Of a DNA stretch of 64,000 bases, positions 1-9,117 are shown one piece after another. Origin of the DNA: Anaerococcus degeneri. GTDB lineage: Bacteria > Bacillota > Clostridia > Tissierellales > Peptoniphilaceae. The stretch spans positions 124,001 to 188,000 of the forward strand of contig NZ_JAGGLO010000001.1 in the NCBI RefSeq assembly GCF_017874475.1, in the 5' to 3' direction. A model generated the notes under the pieces. The model searched no databases. It saw nothing but the letters and a program-made list of their open reading frames with translations, and was not told where the DNA came from. Within the stretch, counting starts at the first letter, position 1. Every line of letters begins with the position of its first letter. Both the position numbers and the translations under genes were made by a program.

Positions 1-262
1 ATAATGAAAAAAAATGATAATATAAAAGGTGATAATTTTTGTCATGTAAAATAAAAATGATAAATTAATCTCTACATATCCAATAATGTTTTTAATTTTA
101 CTTGTTAAATCTTATTCTTTTGATATTTATCGTTTTTATTTGTGAATCTAATTTTCAAAACAGAAATTTATGACAAAAGGGGTGGTTAGAATGTTCACAT
201 AAGAAATCTAGCTGAATATAAAGGACGATACTGTATTATTTTTGAAAATTTTAGGAGAATAT

Positions 263-610
263 ATGAAATATTTAAAAGAATTTTGTTACATACTTTTTTT
301 CTTATTGTTGGGCTTTATTGCTAAGAAATTAACAGGACTACCAATTCCAGAACCAGTTTTTGGTATGATTTTCTTATTTATTGCCCTTTGCTGCAAGTTT
401 TTAAAGGTAGACGATATTGGGGAAACATCTGATTTTCTAACATCAATACTAGCCTTTACCTTCACACCACTTGGAGTTGCCCTTATGGTACAATTTGATG
501 TGATTAGAGACAATGCCCTAAAAATATTAATAGTTATGACCGTTTCTTGCCTCATCACCATGGCTGTCACAGCCAAAATCGTTGAACTAGTACAGAAAGC
601 GAGGAAATAA
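263..610 (+). CDS. lrgA: LrgA/CidA family membrane protein
   Basis: A small, highly hydrophobic protein of 115 residues with about four membrane segments, the size and pattern of LrgA/CidA holin-like proteins. I place the start at ATG 263 because AGGAG lies at 253-257; an upstream TTG at 242 is also open in this frame but has no ribosome binding site. The LrgB-like partner starts 1 nt after the stop. LrgAB were first described as modulators of murein hydrolase activity; in several Firmicutes the pair also moves pyruvate. That second role suits the lactate-oxidation genes immediately downstream. The link to pyruvate is inference from context. Confidence 0.88.
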   Translation: MKYLKEFCYILFFLLLGFIAKKLTGLPIPEPVFGMIFLFIALCCKFLKVDDIGETSDFLTSILAFTFTPLGVALMVQFDVIRDNALKILIVMTVSCLITMAVTAKIVELVQKARK

Positions 611-611
611 A

Positions 612-1352
612 ATGAGTGATTTTTTAAATACATATGTAGCAGATAATGATTTTTTCGGGATTGTCCTAAGTATAGTTATGTTTAGGATAGGAATGGTAAT
701 TAACAAAAAAACTAAGGTTGCCATCCTAAACCCACTTCTACTAGCTATTGTTTTTTGTATAGCTTTCCTAAAATTAACAGGAATTTCTTATGAAAACTTC
801 AACAAGGGCGGCCACTATATTTCCTTTATGATTGCCCCAATTACAGTTGCACTAGTAGTAAGTCTTTACAGAAATATAGAAAAATTAAAGGCCAACCTAA
901 TCCCAATTTTAATTGGTGTTTTTGTTGGATCTTTCGTGGCTATCCTTTCAGCCTATCTTTTATCAAAGGTCTTTGGCTTTGATAGAGATTTGACACTTTC
1001 AATGATGCCACAATCTGTAACAACTCCAATCGCTAAATCCCTAACAGAGGAATATGTGGCGAAATTTGGGGCTGATGAAGTGACTATTAAGACCTTTGCG
1101 GCCATTACTGCCATCACAGTTATCCTAAGGGGAACTGTTGGTGCAATCTTTGCCCCAACAGTCATGAAGGTAATGAGGGTTAAAGACCCAGTTGCCCAAG
1201 GTATTGGTATTGGTACATCAAGCCACGCTATGGGTACATCTAAGGCTATCGAAATGGGCGAAGTTGAAGGAGCTATGAGTGGTTTATCTATAGCAGTAGC
1301 TGGTATTTGCACTGTTATCTTGATGCCATTATTTATAATTTTATTTTTCTAA
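612..1352 (+). CDS. lrgB: LrgB family membrane protein
   Basis: A 246-residue polytopic membrane protein with the LrgB/CidB pattern, including a central stretch containing SMMPQSVTTPIA (about residues 129-140) and a glycine-rich GIGTSSHAMGTSKA stretch near 199-212, both typical of the family. The start has GAGGA upstream and follows lrgA by 1 nt, so the two are translationally linked. It precedes the first ArsA-type ATPase by 22 nt with no terminator, which suggests one transcript running from lrgA to fixX. Likely role: partner of LrgA in pyruvate or murein-hydrolase-related membrane function. Confidence 0.9.
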   Translation: MSDFLNTYVADNDFFGIVLSIVMFRIGMVINKKTKVAILNPLLLAIVFCIAFLKLTGISYENFNKGGHYISFMIAPITVALVVSLYRNIEKLKANLIPILIGVFVGSFVAILSAYLLSKVFGFDRDLTLSMMPQSVTTPIAKSLTEEYVAKFGADEVTIKTFAAITAITVILRGTVGAIFAPTVMKVMRVKDPVAQGIGIGTSSHAMGTSKAIEMGEVEGAMSGLSIAVAGICTVILMPLFIILFF

Positions 1353-1374
1353 TATTTCATAGGTTTAATATTAG

Positions 1375-2559
1375 ATGGCTAAAAAAATTTTTATGTACAC
1401 AGGAAAGGGTGGGGTTGGCAAGTCAACACTTGCCAGCTCTACAGCCCTTCTTTCTGCTAAGAAAAATATAGAAACTATCTTAATCAGCATTGATTCAGCC
1501 CATAGTTTATCTGATATTTTTTCTATAAAAATAGGAAGTAACCTAACAAAAGTCAGGGAAGGTCTAACGGCAATTGAATTTGATAGCTCAAAAATTTTGG
1601 AAGAAGAATTTCCAAGTATAAAGGCAAGTCTGGCTAATGAGTTTAGGAAGGTTGATTTTTCAAAGATTTCTTATAATTCTAGCTACGATATGCCCTTTGT
1701 GGTGAACATCCTTTCCTTGCTTAAAATCCTTGATATATACGAAAATTACGAATTTGAAAATATAATTGTGGATTGCCCTGCTTCGGCATCTACCTTTGCC
1801 TACCTAAAAATTCCTGAAATGCTTACTTGGTATCTGGAAAAGTTTTTTGGGGTAGGAAAGGGTATTATTAGGACTTTGAGACCTATTTCTAAGTATAAGT
1901 ATCAGATTAACCTACCTGATAAGGAGGCCTTGGATAAGTTAGAAATCACTTATCAAAGGCTAAAAAAATTGGAAAATCTTTTGAAAGATAAGAATTTATC
2001 AACAATTAGGTTGGTTGGCCTGGCTGAAAAGATGGTTATAGAAGAAAGCAAGAGGGATTTTGCCTACCTTAGCCTATTTGATTACAATGTGGACGGGTAT
2101 TTTGTAAATAGGCTCTTTGCGGATGAAGATGTCGATTTTATCAAAAAACGTATCCAAATCCAGGATAAGAGGCTAGAGGAGATTGAAGCTTGTTTTTATA
2201 ACCTCCCGATTTATAAGCTTGGCTTATGGAGTAAGGACCTAAAAAGTCTTGCCGATTTAGAAGACTTTGCCGAAAGTTTGGTCTTTAAGGATTCGCTTTT
2301 AGAGATAAAGGCTTTTGAAGAAGGCTATTACTACGAAAAGATGGCAAATGGCTATATCTTAACAATGTATATAGGCGAAGTAGATGATGTAGAAGTCTAT
2401 AAAAAGGGTTCTGACATAAATATTAGGCTTAAAGATATAAAAAGGATTATTAGCCTGCCCAATGTTTGCGTAAATTCGGTAATTTCCAAATATTTTATCC
2501 AGGATGACAAACTTTTAATCTACTTAGAAAATAAGGGCCAAGAGGAGTTTTCTTTATGA
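1375..2559 (+). CDS. ArsA/GET3-type ATPase with C-terminal HSP20-like domain (copy 1)
   Basis: Residues 10-18 read GKGGVGKST, the deviant Walker A of the ArsA/GET3/ParA class, followed by a switch-I-like DSAHSLSD and a switch-II-like VDCPASAST. The last 60 or so residues form a beta-rich tail (RLKDIKRIISLPN...) resembling the HSP20-like domain found at the end of some bacterial ArsA proteins. No ArsR, ArsB, ArsC or ArsD gene is near, so arsenite export is unlikely. The stop overlaps the start of a second, diverged ArsA gene (ATGA). The pair may form a heterodimer helping to insert or mature the iron-sulfur or membrane proteins encoded downstream; that is inference. Confidence 0.82.
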   Translation: MAKKIFMYTGKGGVGKSTLASSTALLSAKKNIETILISIDSAHSLSDIFSIKIGSNLTKVREGLTAIEFDSSKILEEEFPSIKASLANEFRKVDFSKISYNSSYDMPFVVNILSLLKILDIYENYEFENIIVDCPASASTFAYLKIPEMLTWYLEKFFGVGKGIIRTLRPISKYKYQINLPDKEALDKLEITYQRLKKLENLLKDKNLSTIRLVGLAEKMVIEESKRDFAYLSLFDYNVDGYFVNRLFADEDVDFIKKRIQIQDKRLEEIEACFYNLPIYKLGLWSKDLKSLADLEDFAESLVFKDSLLEIKAFEEGYYYEKMANGYILTMYIGEVDDVEVYKKGSDINIRLKDIKRIISLPNVCVNSVISKYFIQDDKLLIYLENKGQEEFSL

Positions 2560-3719
2560 GAATTATTATAAATACTGGCAAGGGTGGTGTAGGTAAGACC
2601 ACAATTTCTGCCCTTACAGCTATAAATATTTCAAAAAGATACAAGACCTTGGTGATTAGTAGTGATCTTGCTCACAGTTTGAGCGATGTCCTAGATATAC
2701 AATTAGATGATGAGCCCCGACAAGTTTGTCATAATTTGTATGCTCTTGAAATAAATGCTATTAAAGAGAGTAAGAAGGCTTGGGGCAATCTTAATCTCTA
2801 CATAAGACAATTGGTAAAAGAAAATGCTATGGATGATATCCAATTAGATGAATTGTTGTTATTGCCTGGTTTGGACGATGTATTTTCCCTCTTAAAAATT
2901 TTGGAAATTTATAAGAGTGGGGATTTTGAAGTCCTAGTTGTGGATTGTGGGCCAAGTGGAGAAACCATTTCCCTCTTGTCTACAGGAGAAAAATTCAATA
3001 ATTTGGCAGATTCTTTGGTGCCAGTGGTTAAGAGATTTAACAGACTTTTTGGTAGTTTTATTGAAAAGCAAACAGAAGTTAAAAAACCAAAAGACATAGT
3101 TTTTGACGAATTTATAAGTTTGTCACAAAAATTATATGAACTTGAAAAGATTTTACAAGACCCTAGCCAAACTACAATCAGATTTGTAAGTAAGGCTAAT
3201 AAGGTTGTAGCAAATGAAACTTTCAGATCAGCTAGCCTTACAAATATGTACGGGTTTTTAACTGATTGTGTTTTTATAAATATGATTTATCCAGAGGCCA
3301 TGAGAAATTCATCTTACGATAATTTGTTAGATGAAGAGGCTTATAATATAAGGGCTATAGATGATTTTTTTGAGGAAGAGAAAGTTATTAAATTGACCCT
3401 AAAAGATTATGAGGTCATTGGCTTAGAAGCCCTAAGTAGGCTTCATGATGAATATTTTGAGGACCAATATCTTGAAGATATTTTCATAGATAAAAAGTCC
3501 TTTGAATTAATCGAAGAAAAGGCGAGCAAGGTCATACTTATAGACCTTGACTATGCGAAAGGAGATGAGGTTAAAGTAGAAAAGATAGGTGAAGATTTAG
3601 AAATATCTTACCTAAATTTCAAGAGAAGGTTTAAGTTACCAGATACGGTGTCTTCGAGGAAGGTAAGTTCATATTCCTTAGAAGATAAGAAATTAAGAAT
3701 TGTGTTGGATTATGATTAA
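2556..3719 (+). CDS. ArsA/GET3-type ATPase with C-terminal HSP20-like domain (copy 2)
   Basis: A 387-residue paralogue of the preceding gene, starting 4 nt inside it. GKGGVGKTT is at residues 8-16, DLAHSLSD follows at the switch I position, and VDCGPSGET at switch II. The C-terminal region (about 325-387, including FKRRFKLPD) again looks like an HSP20-type beta sandwich. The two copies are clearly diverged, arguing for an old duplication and an obligate pair rather than redundancy. It lies 32 nt before the LutC-like gene in the same apparent operon. Substrate is unknown. Confidence 0.82.
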   Translation: MRIIINTGKGGVGKTTISALTAINISKRYKTLVISSDLAHSLSDVLDIQLDDEPRQVCHNLYALEINAIKESKKAWGNLNLYIRQLVKENAMDDIQLDELLLLPGLDDVFSLLKILEIYKSGDFEVLVVDCGPSGETISLLSTGEKFNNLADSLVPVVKRFNRLFGSFIEKQTEVKKPKDIVFDEFISLSQKLYELEKILQDPSQTTIRFVSKANKVVANETFRSASLTNMYGFLTDCVFINMIYPEAMRNSSYDNLLDEEAYNIRAIDDFFEEEKVIKLTLKDYEVIGLEALSRLHDEYFEDQYLEDIFIDKKSFELIEEKASKVILIDLDYAKGDEVKVEKIGEDLEISYLNFKRRFKLPDTVSSRKVSSYSLEDKKLRIVLDYD

Positions 3720-3751
3720 TATGAAATATCAAAATGAGAGGTCATAAATAT

Positions 3752-4300
3752 ATGGAAGGAAAAATGGAATTATTTGATACTTTCGCACAAAACCTTGAAA
3801 GTGTCAATGGCACTTGTTTTAAGGTGACTAAGAATGATTTAGCTGAAACAGTAGCCAAAATTTATAAGGACAATGCAATTGCTTCTACTTGTATGCTTGA
3901 AACAGACTTGGCTAAGGAAATAGGCTTGAGCGATTGCCTAAAAGCTAATGGAATCACAGTACATACAGACCATATTAGGTTAAATGGTGAAACCGCTAAG
4001 GGTGGAATTACAGAAGTAGAATATGGTATAGCAGAACTTGGTTCAGTGATCCAAGCCAGTGATAATGTAGATACAAGACTTATGGCGATTATGCCTGATT
4101 ATTACATCGGAATAGTCAAGGGGTCAACAATTGTAGAAACATATGATGATATGTTTGATGTCCTAGCAGAACTAAAACCTTTCCCAAAATATGTGGGATT
4201 TATTACAGGTCCTTCAAGGACAGCAGATATTGAATGTGTTGGTACTGTGGGCGTTCACGGTCCTTTACAGATGAGTATTATTATTGTAACAGACTTATAA
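3752..4300 (+). CDS. LUD-domain protein, LutC/LldG-like
   Basis: A 182-residue protein built from a single LUD domain. The C-terminal half has the family signature: YGIAELGSV, then GPSRTADIE and GVHGPLQM. In LutABC/LldEFG complexes this small subunit takes part in oxidising L-lactate to pyruvate. I chose ATG 3752 because AGAGGT lies about 9 nt before it; an ATG at 3734 in frame has no ribosome binding site. It precedes the fused LutB/LutA-like gene by 24 nt, which supports the lactate-utilisation assignment. Another 2-hydroxy acid could be the substrate. Confidence 0.85.
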   Translation: MEGKMELFDTFAQNLESVNGTCFKVTKNDLAETVAKIYKDNAIASTCMLETDLAKEIGLSDCLKANGITVHTDHIRLNGETAKGGITEVEYGIAELGSVIQASDNVDTRLMAIMPDYYIGIVKGSTIVETYDDMFDVLAELKPFPKYVGFITGPSRTADIECVGTVGVHGPLQMSIIIVTDL

Positions 4301-4324
4301 TCTGAAGGTAATGAGGAGAAAAAA

Positions 4325-6484
4325 ATGGTTGATACTATAAGTTTAAAAGATGAGATAAAGGATGCGCTCGATAACGCGACTTTAGGTAGGACCCTTGGTA
4401 ATTTTTGTAAAACCTATCCACAAAGAAGGTTAAATTCTTACAAGGGCGTTGATTTCGAACAAACTCAACAGGCCATTAAGAAAGTAAAATCTTATGCAGC
4501 TGACCATGTTGATGAAATGATATCAGAATTTAAGAAAAATTGCGAAGCCAGAGGTGGCCATGTAATCGTAGTTAAAAGCAAGGAAGAAGCAGCTGAATGG
4601 GTTAAAAACTTCATAAAAGAAAAAGACATAAAAACAGCTGTTAAATCAAAATCAATGTGTTCTGAAGAAATTCATTTTAATAAAATTCTTAAGGATAATG
4701 GTGTAGAGTGCCAAGAAACTGACTTGGGTGAATTTATTATTTCCCTAGAAGAAAATACTCCAGTACATATGGTAATGCCAGCCTTGCACTTAAATAAGGA
4801 GCAGGTAGCAGACTTATTCTCAGACTACACAAAGACAGACCACGCACCAGTTATTTCCGAAGAAGTTAGGACAGCAAGAAAGGTTATGAGGGATAAATTT
4901 ACCCACGCAGACCTAGGTGTATCTGGCGCTAACGTTGCTGTAGCTGAAACTGGTACAGTTTTCACAATGACCAATGAAGGTAATGGTAGGATGGTAGGTA
5001 CCTTGCCAAAAGACCACCTCTACATATTTGGTATAGAAAAATTCGTAAAATCTATCTCAGATGCTAGGTGGATATTCAAGGCCCTTCCAAGAAATGGTAC
5101 TGCCCAAAGAATTACTTCTTACTTATCTCTATACACTGGCGCTTGCGAAGTTGTTACAGATAAGGAAAATGATACCAAAGAAGATAAGGGATTTTATTGC
5201 CTAATCCTAGATGACCCAGGCAGGAGAGAGATCCTAGCAGAAGAAGAATACAGACAAATTTTTAACTGTATTAGGTGTGGAGCTTGTCTAGATGTTTGTC
5301 CAGCCTTTGCCTTAGTTGGTGGCCACGTTTACGGATCAAATGTTTATACAGGTGGTATTGGTACCCTCCTAACCCACTTCTTAATTGATGAAAATAGGGC
5401 AAGTGAAATCGAAAGCGTATGCCTCCAATGTGGTAGGTGCAATGAAGTTTGTGGTGGTGGCCTACCAATAGCACAAATGATTATGGGCATTAGGGAAGAA
5501 AATGTAAAGAAGAATCCAAACCCAGTTAAGAAATTTGCCTTAGACGCAGTTACAGATAGGAAACTTTTCCATTCTCTATTAAGGATAGCTTCAATAGCCC
5601 AAGAGCCATTTACTAAGGGTGGCACAATGATTAGGCACCTTCCTGACTTTGCTGCAGGTATGACAGGTGGCAAGGTTCTTCCATCAATAGCCAAGGTTCC
5701 ACTAAGGGATATCTTCGATGAAATTGACCAAAAAGTTGAAAATCAAAAGGGTACAGTTGCCCTATTTGCAGGTTGTCTATTAGACTTTGTTTATGTAGAT
5801 ACAGCTAAATCTTTGATTAAAAATATGAACTCAATTGGTTATAAGGTTGAATTCCCAATGGGTCAAGCTTGCTGTGGTTGCCCTGCTAGCAACATGGGTG
5901 ATATAGAAAATGCAACCAAGGAAGCTGAGATTAATATCAAGGCTATGGATGCTGAAAAATATGATTATATCCTCCTAGCTTGTCCATCATGTACTCACCA
6001 ACTTCAATCTTACAAGGATTTCTTTGAAGAAGGAAGCGAGATGCACAAGAGGGCTGTGGAATTAGGTAGCAAGTGCGTTGACTTCTGCAAGCTCTTCCAC
6101 GAGAAGGATACCCATGAAAACCATGGCGATGGCAAAAATGTTAAGGTAACTTACCATGATTCTTGCCACTTAAAGAGAACTTTGGGTGTCTTTGAAGAAC
6201 CAAGAGACCTTCTAAAAGAAACTGAAGGTGTAGAATTTGTTGAAATGGAAGATAGCGACAACTGCTGTGGTTTCGCCGGATCTTACAATGTATTGTATCC
6301 AGATATTTCATCAAAAATCTTAAAGAATAAAATCGAAAATATTAAAAAATCTGGAGCAGATGTTGTGGCTGTAGATTGCCCTGGTTGTATGATGCAAATC
6401 AGAGGTGGTTTAGAAGCAGAAGGCCTTGATATAAAGGTTAAACATACTTCAGAAATTATATCTGAAAAGAGAGGGCTCATCTAA
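4325..6484 (+). CDS. Fused LutB-LutA-like iron-sulfur oxidoreductase (LUD + ferredoxin + two CCG domains)
   Basis: A 719-residue protein that joins what are usually two subunits. Residues about 30-290 are a LUD domain (SGANVAVAETGTV near 198-210). Residues 315-325 and 366-376 hold two ferredoxin-type cysteine sets (C315xxC318xxC321xxxC325 and C366xxC369xxC372xxxC376). From about 475 come two CCG domains, with FAGC/QACCGCP and SCH/DNCCGFAG/CPGC cysteine clusters as in LutA and GlpC. This arrangement is expected to pass electrons from lactate oxidation through FeS centres to a membrane acceptor. The start has GAGGAG upstream. The adjacent quinone-synthesis genes suggest the acceptor is a menaquinone-type quinone. 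Confidence 0.88.
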   Translation: MVDTISLKDEIKDALDNATLGRTLGNFCKTYPQRRLNSYKGVDFEQTQQAIKKVKSYAADHVDEMISEFKKNCEARGGHVIVVKSKEEAAEWVKNFIKEKDIKTAVKSKSMCSEEIHFNKILKDNGVECQETDLGEFIISLEENTPVHMVMPALHLNKEQVADLFSDYTKTDHAPVISEEVRTARKVMRDKFTHADLGVSGANVAVAETGTVFTMTNEGNGRMVGTLPKDHLYIFGIEKFVKSISDARWIFKALPRNGTAQRITSYLSLYTGACEVVTDKENDTKEDKGFYCLILDDPGRREILAEEEYRQIFNCIRCGACLDVCPAFALVGGHVYGSNVYTGGIGTLLTHFLIDENRASEIESVCLQCGRCNEVCGGGLPIAQMIMGIREENVKKNPNPVKKFALDAVTDRKLFHSLLRIASIAQEPFTKGGTMIRHLPDFAAGMTGGKVLPSIAKVPLRDIFDEIDQKVENQKGTVALFAGCLLDFVYVDTAKSLIKNMNSIGYKVEFPMGQACCGCPASNMGDIENATKEAEINIKAMDAEKYDYILLACPSCTHQLQSYKDFFEEGSEMHKRAVELGSKCVDFCKLFHEKDTHENHGDGKNVKVTYHDSCHLKRTLGVFEEPRDLLKETEGVEFVEMEDSDNCCGFAGSYNVLYPDISSKILKNKIENIKKSGADVVAVDCPGCMMQIRGGLEAEGLDIKVKHTSEIISEKRGLI

Positions 6485-6486
6485 AA

Positions 6487-7479
6487 ATGAACGTGATTGT
6501 AAGTGATGCATTGATTAGGGATAAGTTAATAGATGACTGTGTTTTTAAGGTCCATGAAGAGATAAAAAATATCTTATCCGACTATAAGTCAAGTCAAAAA
6601 CTTTGTGACATAGTCCAAGATGCTTTGACTTCAAGTGGGAAAATGCTTAGAACTAAGCTATTAATTTGTATAAGTCTTATGGGCTTGGAGGAAATTTCAC
6701 AAAAAGTAATTTCCCAAGCTGCGGCTGTAGAAATAACCCACCTTGCATCACTTATTCACGATGATATTATAGATGATTCTACATTAAGAAGATCGCACAA
6801 GTCAACTCAAGCAAAGTACGGCAAGGATGTAGCCGTCTTCGCTGGGGACTTTATGATAGCAAAAGTTTTTTCCTATTTAGCAAATGAAAACTTATATGAA
6901 GAGACTAAAGTAATAGCCGATACAATAAAGCATATGTGCAATGGTGAAGTTGGACAAAATCTTATTAAATATAGGCTTGATATGGGCGAAGAGGAATATT
7001 TTGAGAATATTTCAGGCAAAACAGCTTCATTTTTTAAGACTGTTTGCTATTTTGGAGCGAGAAATGCAGGTTTTAGCCAAATAGATACAGAAAGAATGGT
7101 CGCCTTTGGAGAAAATCTGGGCTTGATGTTTCAGCTAAAGGATGACCTTTTAGACTTGTTTTCAAATAAGGAAGTAACTGGCAAGGAAGGATTTTCCGAC
7201 ATCAGAGAAGGAATTTATACCTATCCGGTCTTACTTGCTTTAAAAGACGAAGATTACGGAGAAGAAATCCACCGTATCTTGGTTGAAAATAAGGAAAGAA
7301 AACTTGGCGAAGATGAACTGGTAAATTTAAGAAAGCTTTTAATCAAGGCTGAGGCTGATGCTTTGACTTCGTTAAAAATAAGGGCCTTAGCAGATGAAAA
7401 TAGGTTCATTTTAGCAAGTATGAATAATAAAAAAGCCAAATATTTGGAAAAAATCCTAGCAAAGGTGGAAAATAGCTGA
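6487..7479 (+). CDS. Polyprenyl diphosphate synthase (heptaprenyl-type)
   Basis: A 330-residue trans-prenyltransferase. The first aspartate-rich motif starts at D92 (HDDIIDD) and the second at D219 (FQLKDDLLD). These bind the allylic diphosphate through magnesium. The chain length cannot be read with certainty, but the setting, directly before a UbiA-type prenyltransferase and a UbiE-type methyltransferase, points to making the isoprenoid tail of a menaquinone. It begins 2 nt after the preceding stop and overlaps the next start by one base, so translation is coupled. Confidence 0.9.
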   Translation: MNVIVSDALIRDKLIDDCVFKVHEEIKNILSDYKSSQKLCDIVQDALTSSGKMLRTKLLICISLMGLEEISQKVISQAAAVEITHLASLIHDDIIDDSTLRRSHKSTQAKYGKDVAVFAGDFMIAKVFSYLANENLYEETKVIADTIKHMCNGEVGQNLIKYRLDMGEEEYFENISGKTASFFKTVCYFGARNAGFSQIDTERMVAFGENLGLMFQLKDDLLDLFSNKEVTGKEGFSDIREGIYTYPVLLALKDEDYGEEIHRILVENKERKLGEDELVNLRKLLIKAEADALTSLKIRALADENRFILASMNNKKAKYLEKILAKVENS

Positions 7480-8399
7480 TGCAAACTTACCAAAGAATGA
7501 CAGTAAAAAACATAATAAATTTTGCCAACCCAAAATCCTTTGTGGCTTCTGTGATACCTGCAATTTTCGGTATCCTCCTTAGCCTGAAATTTGGCTATAC
7601 CATTAGTTTTATAAGGGCCATAGCCTTGGTATTTGCCTGTATTTTCTTTCAGGCATCTGTAAATACTATCAACGATTACTGCGATTTTGTAAATGGAGTT
7701 GATAGTATAGATGACAACCTAAAAGAAGACGACAATGTAATGTTTTATAACCACATCAGGCCTAAAAGTGTTGACAATTTAGGTTGGATATTTTTAGGAC
7801 TTGGCATAGGTTTTGGACTCTTGGCCTTGGATAGGCTTAATTACGCAAGTCTAGCTATTGGTATAATTGCTACAATCACAGTCTTGCTTTATTCTAAGGG
7901 GCCTTTCCCAATCTCATATTTGCCAATTGGGGAGCTTACAAGTGGCCTTGTGATGGGAGGTTTGATACCTCTTGGAGTCAATAGTGCCATTTCTGGCAGG
8001 CTAGACCTAGGGATTTTAATCCATTCCCTTCCTTTTATCCTTGGTATTGGCTTGATAATGATGAGTAACAATGCCAGTGATATAGAAAAAGATCAGAGGG
8101 CAAAAAGAAATACCCTAGCTGTAGTTATGGGTAGGGAAAAAATCAGGATTTTATACAAGATTAGTGTGGGACTCTGGATTGTAAGCCAGTTGGTTTTGAC
8201 CTATTATCTGGCAGGCTATATTTTTCTTGGCATAAACCTTATCTTGTTTATGATTAAGGGAAAATTTCTTAAAAACCTAATTTCTGCAAGTCTTCTACCC
8301 GAAGATAGGATAGGACAAATGATGGGTATTGGTATGGCCAATGTCTTGATTAACGGCACTTACCTACTTGGTCTAGCTTTGAGTTTTATAGGATTTTAG
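7479..8399 (+). CDS. menA: UbiA-family prenyltransferase, MenA-like
   Basis: A 306-residue membrane protein with about eight hydrophobic segments. The two Mg-prenyl-diphosphate motifs of the UbiA family are visible: N65DYCDFVNGVD and D201IEKDQRAKR. MenA attaches the polyprenyl tail to 1,4-dihydroxy-2-naphthoate (DHNA). Its stop-start overlap with the prenyl synthase (TGATG), and the methyltransferase that follows 1 nt later, make this the last section of a menaquinone pathway. MenFDHCEB are not in the window. Another aromatic acceptor is possible, but the flanking UbiE favours a naphthoquinone. Confidence 0.85.
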   Translation: MQTYQRMTVKNIINFANPKSFVASVIPAIFGILLSLKFGYTISFIRAIALVFACIFFQASVNTINDYCDFVNGVDSIDDNLKEDDNVMFYNHIRPKSVDNLGWIFLGLGIGFGLLALDRLNYASLAIGIIATITVLLYSKGPFPISYLPIGELTSGLVMGGLIPLGVNSAISGRLDLGILIHSLPFILGIGLIMMSNNASDIEKDQRAKRNTLAVVMGREKIRILYKISVGLWIVSQLVLTYYLAGYIFLGINLILFMIKGKFLKNLISASLLPEDRIGQMMGIGMANVLINGTYLLGLALSFIGF

Positions 8400-8400
8400 G

Positions 8401-9090
8401 ATGAATAAGAGCAAAAAGGTCTACGATATATTCCAAAATATATCGCCATATTACGATAGGGCCAACGATAGGATTAGCCTTGGTTTGCAGAAAAAACGGA
8501 AAAACGAATTTGTAAATGAGGTTTTAAAAACTTGCAAGGAAGATTCCTCTCTCCTTGACCTATGTTGTGGGACTGGGGATATAGGCCTTAGTTTAAAAGA
8601 AAAATCTCCCGCCAGGGTTGTGGGTGTGGATTTTTCTGAAAATATGCTAAAAATTGCTGAGGACAAGGCCAAGGGACTTGAAAATATATCCTTTGTGAAG
8701 GCAGATGCAAAAAAATTGCCTTTCTCAGATGGGACTTTTGATAATATCACCATTTCTTTTGGACTTAGGAATACTGATGACTATAAGAAAGTTTTGGAGG
8801 AGATGGTTAGGGTTGGAAAGGATGGAGCCTTTATTTACCTAATTGACTCGTTTTCGGTAGAAAATGTCTTGATAAAACCATTTTATATCCTGTTTTTTAA
8901 GTATCTCATGCCAGTTTTGGGTGGGGGACTTAAGAGGTATAGGGATTATGCTTGGCTGTATGAGTCTACAAAACTTTTTATCAGTCCCAAGGACCTGGTG
9001 GAGATGTTTGAGTCTTTAGGCTTAAAAAATATAGAGATTAAAAAAATGCTATTTGGTGCTTGTGTTATAGTGAGCGGACAAAAAATTTAA
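8401..9090 (+). CDS. menG: UbiE/MenG-type demethylmenaquinone methyltransferase
   Basis: A 229-residue SAM-dependent class I methyltransferase. DLCCGTGD near residues 55-62 is the SAM-binding motif I, VGVDFSENML is motif post-I, and the TISFGLRN stretch (about 118-125) is characteristic of UbiE/MenG. It would methylate the naphthoquinone ring as the last step of menaquinone synthesis. It directly follows menA in the same apparent operon and precedes fixC. Confidence 0.88.
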   Translation: MNKSKKVYDIFQNISPYYDRANDRISLGLQKKRKNEFVNEVLKTCKEDSSLLDLCCGTGDIGLSLKEKSPARVVGVDFSENMLKIAEDKAKGLENISFVKADAKKLPFSDGTFDNITISFGLRNTDDYKKVLEEMVRVGKDGAFIYLIDSFSVENVLIKPFYILFFKYLMPVLGGGLKRYRDYAWLYESTKLFISPKDLVEMFESLGLKNIEIKKMLFGACVIVSGQKI

Positions 9091-9117
9091 ACCAAAAAAT
9101 TTATAACGGGGGAAACA

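Noticed and set aside
1-262. Regulatory site upstream of lrgA, suggested by several TGATAA words
   Set aside because: The words are irregularly spaced in very AT-rich DNA and do not form a dyad; I see neither a clear promoter nor a gene in this stretch.
1375-3719. Arsenite export operon
   Set aside because: Two ArsA-like ATPases occur, but no arsR, arsB, arsC, arsD or acr3 is nearby, and the neighbours are redox and quinone genes.
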